A DNA stretch of 8,154 nucleotides from the NCBI GenBank assembly GCA_021775655.1, contig JAJFHK010000450.1, forward strand, positions 1 through 8,154, given 5' to 3'. Shown piece by piece: positions 1-4,556 of the stretch (positions within the stretch are counted from its first letter, which is position 1; each line of letters opens with the position of its first letter). Below the pieces are notes generated by a model. That model had not been told where the DNA came from and searched no databases. It saw only the letters and a list, made by a program, of their open reading frames with translations. Both the position numbers and the translations under genes were made by a program. This DNA comes from Filomicrobium sp. (GTDB lineage Bacteria; Pseudomonadota; Alphaproteobacteria; Rhizobiales; Hyphomicrobiaceae).

Positions 1-251
1 TCCAAGGCAACATCTTTGCCGGTCTTAGCATCTGGCGCGAGACGAACCTGTGTGCTTCCCGGCGTCCTGAAAAACGGCTCGCCAAGGGCAACCGCTGGCT
101 GCGCTCCTGGGAAACCTGCGCGCCGGATGCGGAGTTGCGCCTAGTTCTCCATCCCGGCGGCCACTCGATACCAGACGACTGGGCCAACAGCGCGCTCGAT
201 TGGTTTGAAGCCGACCTGACTGACACCGACCGCATCGCCACGCAGCACTAG
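1..251 (+). CDS. alpha/beta-hydrolase (esterase-like), C-terminal part only
   Basis: This is the 3' end of a gene whose start lies left of the window; the reading frame begins at base 3 and ends with TAG at 249-251. The roughly 82 visible residues end with HPGGHSIPDDW followed by an amphipathic stretch ALDWFEADL. A GGH motif with hydrophobic flanks about 30 residues before the C-terminus is typical of the catalytic histidine (here at 162-164) in carboxylesterase or polyhydroxybutyrate-depolymerase-like alpha/beta hydrolases. The nucleophile and acid residues would lie outside the window, so substrate and exact family cannot be named. The TAG stop is formed by the TA flanking the inverted-repeat element and that element's first G. 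It converges on the DMT transporter gene. Confidence 0.6.
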   Translation, partial: QGNIFAGLSIWRETNLCASRRPEKRLAKGNRWLRSWETCAPDAELRLVLHPGGHSIPDDWANSALDWFEADLTDTDRIATQH

Positions 252-270
252 AGCGCCGGACCTTAAATTG
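251..270 (+). repeat. left terminal inverted repeat of the 274-bp element
   Basis: It pairs with 505-524, with a single T/C difference at the fourteenth base from the end. A weaker match (ATTCTG) continues a few bases further inward when one gap is allowed. Confidence 0.75.
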
Positions 271-504
271 GAGCCATTCTGCCTTGGCGAATTTGTGCGC
301 AGATCAAGTGGACTGGCGAAATGCGTAGCAGAACTATCGATGAGACAGGACGCGATGAGATCGGTGCAAATTCGCCAGGCCCAACCGGGTTTCCAAGCGG
401 CGGCGAACCAGTACGTCGGTCGGCTTGCCCGTAGTCCCACTACGTGCTTCACCGTCCTCCTGCTGGCTCGACGCGCCGCGCCGCTTGCGAAACAGAATCG
501 ATTT

Positions 505-524
505 CAATTTGAGGTCCGGCGCTC
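505..524 (-). repeat. right terminal inverted repeat of the 274-bp element
   Basis: It is the reverse complement of 251-270 with one mismatch. Its outermost base supplies the G of the TAG stop codon of the transporter gene on the - strand. Confidence 0.75.
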
Positions 525-1456
525 TAGTCCCCACCTTTCACCACTTGCTCGCGGTAGAAGAGATAAATCCCCGACGCGACGATGACTGTCGAGCCGATCA
601 CCGTCCAGACATCGGGCACATCGTCGAACACGATGTACCCGAGTACCGACATCGAGACAATTTGCAGGTAGATAAACGGCGTGATGATGCCTGCGGGGGC
701 AAGCCGGTATGCAAGTATAAAAAGGTAGTGCCCCGTCCCACCGAGAATACCTAGCGTGAGCAACAGCCCCCAGACGGGAATGCCGAAGTCCCATTGCCAG
801 TCGGCGATTGCAAAAGGAAATCCTAAAACCACACCGGCGAACATCGAAAAGAAAAGCGTCACCAGCGGCGGGTCGAAAGATGCGATGTGGCGGGTGATCA
901 ACGCAAACGCGACATAGGCCGCCATGGCTGCAAACGATAACAGGATCGCCGGGTGCACGGCAGCAAGCCCCGGTCGCACAACAATGAGGATCCCGGCGAA
1001 GCCCGCCAGGATCGCCATTAGTCTGCGAACGCCAACCCACTCGCCGAGCAGTGGGCCAGCCGCCAACGCCACCAGCAAAGGTGTCAGAAACATGATGGTG
1101 ATTGTCTGATCGAGCCGCAGGTATTGCAGCGCGAGGAAATTGAATGCAGTCGTCAGCGCCATCATCACCGAGCGCAAGAGCTGCCATCCAAGCTTGTTTG
1201 TCCGGAACATGGCCCTCAGGCTGAGAAGGCCAAGGGCTGGAACCATCACCATCAGCAACACAAACTGCACAATGAACCGGACCCAGATGACTTGAGTGAC
1301 TGGTACGGCTGCGCGCGTTGCCAGATACTTGGCCGATGCATCAAGGCAGGAGAATAGTAGGACCGCAATGATCATCAAGCCGATGGCCTTCGCGGTATCG
1401 CCGGTTGGCGCAAGTGGAGTTGGGGGAATCGGGAAAGTTACTGGCGGCTGTGTCAT
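524..1456 (-). CDS. EamA-family (DMT superfamily) transporter
   Basis: This is a 310-residue, very hydrophobic protein with about ten predicted membrane helices in two repeated halves, the usual length and layout of drug/metabolite transporters with two EamA domains. Visible traits are a short Pro-rich N-terminus, a first helix with FSCLDASAKYL, the WVRF segment opening the second helix, the LTPLLVALAAGPLLGE segment ending the first half, and APAGIITPFIYLQI in the second. Such proteins sit in the inner membrane and move small metabolites, often outward; the substrate cannot be deduced. I chose ATG at 1456 because the frame extends upstream only to a GTG at 1510 with no ribosome-binding site, and that extension runs through the palindromic repeat 1472-1496. 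GGGACC before 1456 is only a weak ribosome-binding site. The stop TAG lies at the edge of the inverted-repeat element. Confidence 0.85.
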   Translation of the reverse strand: MTQPPVTFPIPPTPLAPTGDTAKAIGLMIIAVLLFSCLDASAKYLATRAAVPVTQVIWVRFIVQFVLLMVMVPALGLLSLRAMFRTNKLGWQLLRSVMMALTTAFNFLALQYLRLDQTITIMFLTPLLVALAAGPLLGEWVGVRRLMAILAGFAGILIVVRPGLAAVHPAILLSFAAMAAYVAFALITRHIASFDPPLVTLFFSMFAGVVLGFPFAIADWQWDFGIPVWGLLLTLGILGGTGHYLFILAYRLAPAGIITPFIYLQIVSMSVLGYIVFDDVPDVWTVIGSTVIVASGIYLFYREQVVKGGD

Positions 1457-1471
1457 CTGGTCCCGCTGATC

Positions 1472-1572
1472 CCAACACGCGTCCGCGCAGTGTTGGACTA
1501 AGTAAGTCACCGCAACACGCGCCTACGCAGTGTTGAACAATTAAGCGATCCAACACGCGCCCTGTGTCGCGT
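1472..1572. repeat. three-copy palindromic repeat upstream of the transporter
   Basis: The core CAACACGCG occurs at 1473, 1513 and 1551, spaced 40 and 38 bp. Copy 1 is CCAACAC, 11 bases, GTGTTGG (1472-1496), a perfect 7-bp inverted repeat. Copy 2 is CAACAC, 11 bases, GTGTTG (1513-1535). Copy 3 keeps the left arm but the right arm is reduced to GTGT. Equal arm spacing in two copies, directly in front of the transporter start, suggests regulator binding sites or a degenerate tandem repeat. Which of these it is cannot be told from one locus. Confidence 0.55.
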
Positions 1573-1624
1573 CAATCGAACGACCGGCAGGTGCCTCATT
1601 ACAGCGCCCAACCTGTGTGTGTTA

Positions 1625-1641
1625 GCTAACCTCAAGTTAGC
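1625..1641. repeat. small inverted repeat GCTAAC-CTCAA-GTTAGC
   Basis: Arms at 1625-1630 and 1636-1641 are perfectly complementary around a 5-base loop. The left arm is also part of the self-complementary GTTAGCTAAC at 1621-1630. There is no T-run, so it does not look like a terminator. Apart from this and the repeats above, 1457-1700 shows no gene. Confidence 0.3.
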
Positions 1642-1708
1642 CAGAGTTAAAGTGGCAACCTGCCTTGCCCTCGGCCGCAGACCGCGCTAGAAGTCCGCTC
1701 CGCTGCGC

Positions 1709-1736
1709 TTGAAAGAGCGCTTTGTGTGGCCATTCT
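1709..1736 (+). promoter_or_regulatory. candidate promoter of tRNA-Lys
   Basis: CTTGAAA (TTGAAA at 1709-1714) resembles the alphaproteobacterial CTTGAC -35 box. It is followed after 16 bases by CATTCT at 1731-1736 as a weak -10 box, about ten bases before the mature tRNA. Position fits a tRNA promoter, but the -10 match is poor. Confidence 0.3.
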
Positions 1737-1746
1737 TGGCTTTTGT

Positions 1747-1821
1747 GGGCGGGTAGCTCAGTGGTAGAGCATCCGACTTTTAATCGGATGGTCGAGAGTT
1801 CGATCCTCTCCCCGCCTACCA
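1747..1821 (+). tRNA. tRNA-Lys (anticodon UUU)
   Basis: The 75-base sequence folds into a complete cloverleaf. The acceptor stem is GGGCGGG with CCCGCCT (one G-U pair at the end). The D arm is GCTC/GAGC with loop AGTGGTA. The anticodon stem is TCCGA/TCGGA with loop CTTTTAA, which places anticodon TTT at 1779-1781. The variable loop has five bases, the T arm is GAGAG/CTCTC with TTCGATC, and the discriminator A is followed by an encoded CCA. It reads AAA and AAG lysine codons. Confidence 0.97.
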
Positions 1822-1862
1822 TAAAAATTAATAATTTCAAAGCGATAGGCATTTTTATTTCG

Positions 1863-1901
1863 ATCCCTAAAAATAGTCTTTCGACACTATCTAGGGATTT
1901 T
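1863..1901 (+). terminator. candidate terminator downstream of tRNA-Lys
   Basis: ATCCCTA (1863-1869) pairs perfectly with TAGGGAT (1892-1898), with a further ATAG/CTAT pairing inside, and the stem runs into four T residues (1898-1901). It lies about 40 bases after the tRNA 3' end. The stem is not GC-rich, so termination strength is uncertain. The remainder of 1822-2026 holds nothing I recognise. Confidence 0.35.
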
Positions 1902-2026
1902 CGGCAGTTTCTTTTCGTCCTCACCGCTTTGTCGCGCGCTGCACTCAGTTACAGCCACGGCGGCATGGCAGTTGCCGCCATGCACGTCGATTTCTGCGCA
2001 AACGAGGTCGAAGACCGTCCGGCTGG

Positions 2027-2305
2027 CTAGGTTCCGGACTGTTGGAGCGAACTGCGGCGAGCCTTAAATGCCGCCGAATAGAAATCGGGCCACTTTTCTT
2101 TTGCGTAGCTCGTTTCACTGGGGCTCAGATCATTCAACTGAAGCTCGGCAATCTTCTTCGCGATATCGGCATCGCGCCTATTCATCAAGAGCAGAACAAC
2201 CATTAGGACGATCAAACCGAATAGACAAAATGCACCAATCCCCGCAAGACCATAAAATATCAATCCCAGCATCCGTGTGCTCCGCTGCCGCCGCGCTTCA
2301 TCCAT
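2027..2305 (-). CDS. small single-pass membrane protein, function unknown
   Basis: The 92-residue product has a basic N-terminus (MDEARRQRSTR), one long hydrophobic segment at about residues 12-41, and a charged, soluble C-terminal tail of some 50 residues containing DADIAKKIAELQL and KWPDFYSAAF. By the positive-inside rule the short Arg-rich N-terminus and the MNRR after the helix give no clear orientation. No catalytic motif or known family is recognised. ATG 2305 is the only usable start, because an in-frame TGA lies a few codons upstream; GGGGCGG before it is a modest ribosome-binding site. It is separated from neighbouring genes and seems monocistronic. A real gene is likely given its coherent protein features, but it is hypothetical. 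Confidence 0.6.
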   Translation of the reverse strand: MDEARRQRSTRMLGLIFYGLAGIGAFCLFGLIVLMVVLLLMNRRDADIAKKIAELQLNDLSPSETSYAKEKWPDFYSAAFKARRSSLQQSGT

Positions 2306-2373
2306 GATGACCGCCCCATACGATCACCTCTAATCATAACGACGCACTCAGCAACCCACATGCCGTGCAATAT

Positions 2374-2395
2374 GATCTTATTCGCTCACAAGATC
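2374..2395. repeat. weak inverted repeat GATCTT-10-AAGATC
   Basis: Arms of six bases at 2374-2379 and 2390-2395 lie about 70 bases upstream of the small membrane-protein gene. It could be an operator or chance. Nothing else stands out in 2306-2460. Confidence 0.2.
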
Positions 2396-2464
2396 GAGAG
2401 TCACTTGAGCAACACTAGGAGCGGGGGATGTCTGGGAGAGGGTGGTTCGGTGCGAGCTGCGACC

Positions 2465-2485
2465 GTGAGGTTCATTAAACCTCAC
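2465..2485 (-). terminator. hairpin downstream of the betaine operon
   Basis: GTGAGGTT (2465-2472) and AACCTCAC (2478-2485) form a perfect 8-bp stem with a 5-base loop, starting 17 bases past the stop codon of the second methyltransferase gene. On the operon's transcript it is not followed by a U-run. It may therefore be an mRNA 3'-end or stabilising hairpin, or a terminator that does not rely on a U-run. Confidence 0.45.
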
Positions 2486-2502
2486 TCTGCGCCACTCTAT
2501 TC

Positions 2503-3351
2503 TCAGTCATCGTTTTCAGGTTTCTTAAAGTGAAGGAAACCCCAGGCAAGACAGCCCTTCTCGCCAGCAGTCACCCAATTTCCCAGCCCGGTCAGCATGC
2601 GATCGATGTATTCTTCGCTCACTTTTCCCGTGAGACCTTTTCGCTGTGCGGCAAGTTCCTCGCGCACGCGGCCATAGTGGCGGATAAGCTGAGGGGTCTT
2701 TTCTTCCCATGCAACAAATTTCAATCCCTTGGACTTCGCAGTGCGTTCGTAAAATTCAGGCGAGCCAAGTGAGTCTAAATGAATGCGTGCGAGGACGGGC
2801 GCAAGGTCGTCGCGCCCGCAGTTTCCGCTTTCCATTGGGTCGGTGAAGACGAACTCGCCGCCCGGTTTTAGTACCCTGGCCACCTCAGCGATGACTTGAT
2901 CGCGTTTACCTGAGTGTAAAATCGCATCTTGTGACCAAACCGCGTCTACCGACGAGTCTTCCAGCGGAATGGCTTCGAACGAACCATCAACAACGTCGAC
3001 GAGGTGTCCCAATCCTGCGGCTTCGGACAGTTCTCTGTTCCGCTGGTTTTCCTTTTCCGCAAGGTTGAGCGCTACGACCGTGCATCCGAACCGCTTGGCA
3101 AGGTAACGCGCAGCTCCCCCATAACCCGAGCCGATATCGAGTATGCGCGACCCTTTCGAAAGCTTGCTCAGCCGGTCGGCAAGCCGCTCGACTGTGCGCC
3201 GGCTCGCGCTCGCGATATCCTCGCGTTCGCTTTCATAAAGCCCGATGTGAATGTCTTCCCCACCCCAGATATGCAGGTAGAAATTATCGGCGTCGTCGCT
3301 GTTGTAGTAATCTCGCGCGGTCTGCACGACTTCCGAGTAATTCTCACTCAA
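2503..3351 (-). CDS. bsmB: sarcosine/dimethylglycine N-methyltransferase (SDMT)
   Basis: The 282-residue cytoplasmic enzyme belongs to the SAM-dependent class I methyltransferases. It is expected to methylate sarcosine to dimethylglycine and dimethylglycine to glycine betaine (EC 2.1.1.157 type). The N-terminal signature DADNFY...IWGGEDIHIGLY (residues 20-39) is characteristic of this family. SAM-binding motif I is LDIGSGYGG at 71-79, and later core motifs include LKPGGEFVFTDPMES at 161-175. Length is normal for the family. The start is TTG at 3351: its TTGA overlaps the TGA stop of the upstream gene by four bases, and AAGGA lies nine bases before it. The overlap implies translational coupling with the preceding GSMT gene, so the pair is one operon. 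The symbol follows usage for cyanobacterial homologues; GSMT/SDMT is the common enzyme naming. Confidence 0.93.
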   Translation of the reverse strand: MSENYSEVVQTARDYYNSDDADNFYLHIWGGEDIHIGLYESEREDIASASRRTVERLADRLSKLSKGSRILDIGSGYGGAARYLAKRFGCTVVALNLAEKENQRNRELSEAAGLGHLVDVVDGSFEAIPLEDSSVDAVWSQDAILHSGKRDQVIAEVARVLKPGGEFVFTDPMESGNCGRDDLAPVLARIHLDSLGSPEFYERTAKSKGLKFVAWEEKTPQLIRHYGRVREELAAQRKGLTGKVSEEYIDRMLTGLGNWVTAGEKGCLAWGFLHFKKPENDD

Positions 3352-4178
3352 GATGCCGCGTCCTTCTTCTCATCATACGTTTTTTCAGCAACATGAATAA
3401 AGAAGTCAGGTTCCTTTTCTCGGAACGTTTCCTGGAAGTCGCCGAACGTGGTCACGTTCTGGAAACCAACCTCTTTCATTAAGCGGGTGACGTAGGCTTT
3501 GCGAAGCGGGAACATATTGAGGTGGAACTGTGCACCGTCGTTGAATTCGTAGCAGAACCGGGCCAGCGACTCGTCGATATGCTCAGGGAAAGCCCTCACA
3601 TCCTCGCCACAGTAATAATAATTGTGCGTTGGTTCGACCTGGTGGTCGAGAAGCGCGTCGTAGTTGCGCTGGTCGAGGATCAGAATGCCGTCGTGGCGCA
3701 GCGTGGCATAGAACTCAGCGAGCGACTTCCGACGGTCGTTGTCGTTATGCAGATGCGTGAAGGAATTGCCGAGGCAGATCACCGCATCATAAAGGTCATG
3801 CACTTCACGGTTGAGCCAGCGCCAATCCGAATGGATCGTCCGCAGCATCTCACCACGCCCGCGAGCGTTGTCGAACGCCTTCGCGAGCATTTCATCACTA
3901 CCGTCGACACTGGTAACTTCAAAGCCAGCCTTGGCCAGCATGACTGAGTGAAAACCAGTGCCGGTTGCGACATCCAACACTTTCTTTGCGCCGTGCTGAC
4001 GTAGCGTTTCAATAAAGAATTCACCTTCAGACTGAGCGCGGCGGTCCCAGTCGATCAACGCGTCCCACTTATCGACGAACGACTCTACATATTCCTTTTG
4101 ATAGTGGCTTGTTTCACGTACTGCGAGCGGGTCATCGCCAAAGTCTTGTTTCCGCTTCATGGATACCACATTGCTCAT
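3348..4178 (-). CDS. bsmA: glycine/sarcosine N-methyltransferase (GSMT)
   Basis: The 276-residue SAM-dependent methyltransferase is related to glycine N-methyltransferase and is expected to convert glycine to sarcosine and then dimethylglycine (EC 2.1.1.156 type). Counting from the upstream ATG at 4181, motif I is VLDVATGTG at 68-76, the acidic end of the second strand is SVDGSDEML at about 91-99, and DQRNYD lies at 170-175. In glycine N-methyltransferases the arginine of that RNYD motif holds the substrate carboxylate. The start is ATGATG: GGAG lies three bases before the first ATG (4181) and six before the second (4178), so 4178 fits better. It is first in a two-gene operon with SDMT, and together they cover all three methylations to glycine betaine. 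It is divergent from the thioesterase-NRPS-PKS gene. Confidence 0.93.
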   Translation of the reverse strand: MSNVVSMKRKQDFGDDPLAVRETSHYQKEYVESFVDKWDALIDWDRRAQSEGEFFIETLRQHGAKKVLDVATGTGFHSVMLAKAGFEVTSVDGSDEMLAKAFDNARGRGEMLRTIHSDWRWLNREVHDLYDAVICLGNSFTHLHNDNDRRKSLAEFYATLRHDGILILDQRNYDALLDHQVEPTHNYYYCGEDVRAFPEHIDESLARFCYEFNDGAQFHLNMFPLRKAYVTRLMKEVGFQNVTTFGDFQETFREKEPDFFIHVAEKTYDEKKDAAS

Positions 4179-4181
4179 CAT

Positions 4182-4556
4182 TTGCTCCGGTTAGTGCGCG
4201 CGCCCTTGCAAGTATTAAGCAGACAATTCCGCTCGATACTGACCAGCGCACAAGTTTATCTGATAGTATTCCTTTGGCTCGACCAAAGAATTCGCAATGA
4301 ATTCCAGTAGATCAGTCCCAGAACATCAGTGTGTAAGCTCTGCTATGAAAGCGACCTCAACACACGCACATCTTAACGAACGATTTTCTGTCTTATACCT
4401 CAACTACGAAATTTCTCAACCGTTCCCCACGAAAACTCAAGATATGTCGCACCGCAGCGATTCTGCTGCACCTTGGACCATTTCGCTAGCGACCGCTCAG
4501 GCGGCTTATGGTTAATTGTTTCTTGAGGCCCTCCACGGACACCACAGCAGCAAAGC
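4182..4556. other. divergent intergenic region, no supported gene
   Basis: These 375 bases separate the betaine operon from the large synthase gene and must hold at least the operon promoter. They look more AT-rich than the flanking genes. Open frames on the + strand here lack a ribosome-binding site and family resemblance. In the synthase's own frame the stretch is closed by TGA at 4524-4526, so the synthase cannot begin further left without a frameshift. No convincing -35/-10 pair was found on either strand by eye. Confidence 0.5.
4272..4288. promoter_or_regulatory. candidate operator palindrome CTTTGG-CTCGA-CCAAAG
   Basis: Six-base arms (4272-4277 and 4283-4288) are perfectly complementary around five bases. 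The site lies about 90 bases upstream of the GSMT start and within the shared divergent region. A regulator bound here could act on the operon and perhaps on the synthase gene. Only one copy is seen, so this is tentative. Confidence 0.3.

Larger units (their letters stand above)
249..526. mobile_element. MITE-like element with 20-bp terminal inverted repeats, flanked by TA
   Basis: The left end (251-270, GAGCGCCGGACCTTAAATTG) is the reverse complement of the right end (505-524) at 19 of 20 positions. Each end is flanked by TA inside CTAG (248-251 and 524-527), the pattern left by IS630/Tc1-mariner transposases, which insert at TA, commonly within CTAG, and duplicate TA. The interior of about 234 bp has no convincing gene. 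It contains an 11-bp inverted repeat (285-295 with 367-377) and a small hairpin (430-444). With no transposase inside, it would be a non-autonomous element mobilised in trans. Alternatively it could be a large intergenic repeat acting as a shared terminator between the convergent genes. The structure is seen directly; the family assignment is inference. Confidence 0.6.

Noticed and set aside
141..585. Several small open frames on both strands within and around 141-585
   Set aside because: They run across the inverted-repeat element and into both flanking genes, and have low-complexity Arg/Ser-rich content with no family likeness.
504..1187. 227-residue frame on the - strand inside the transporter gene
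   Set aside because: It is Arg/His/Cys-rich out-of-frame reading of the transporter, which has coherent membrane helices in its own frame.
1472..1572. CRISPR array
   Set aside because: There are only three degraded copies with palindromic units and short, unequal spacers, and no cas gene is in view.
1637..2030. Two overlapping frames on opposite strands across the tRNA, one containing GSSVVEHPTFNRMVESSILSPP and one GGERIELSTIRLKV
   Set aside because: These are classic false translations of a tRNA gene; the cloverleaf at 1747-1821 explains the bases.
4297..4515. 72-residue frame upstream of the synthase
   Set aside because: There is no ribosome-binding site or recognisable motif, and it overlaps the likely leader region in a different frame from the synthase.
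4182..4556. Riboswitch (for example glycine- or SAM-responsive) ahead of the betaine operon
   Set aside because: GGAG lies right before the start and I see no glycine-riboswitch or SAM-aptamer core in the leader; only one simple palindrome is evident.
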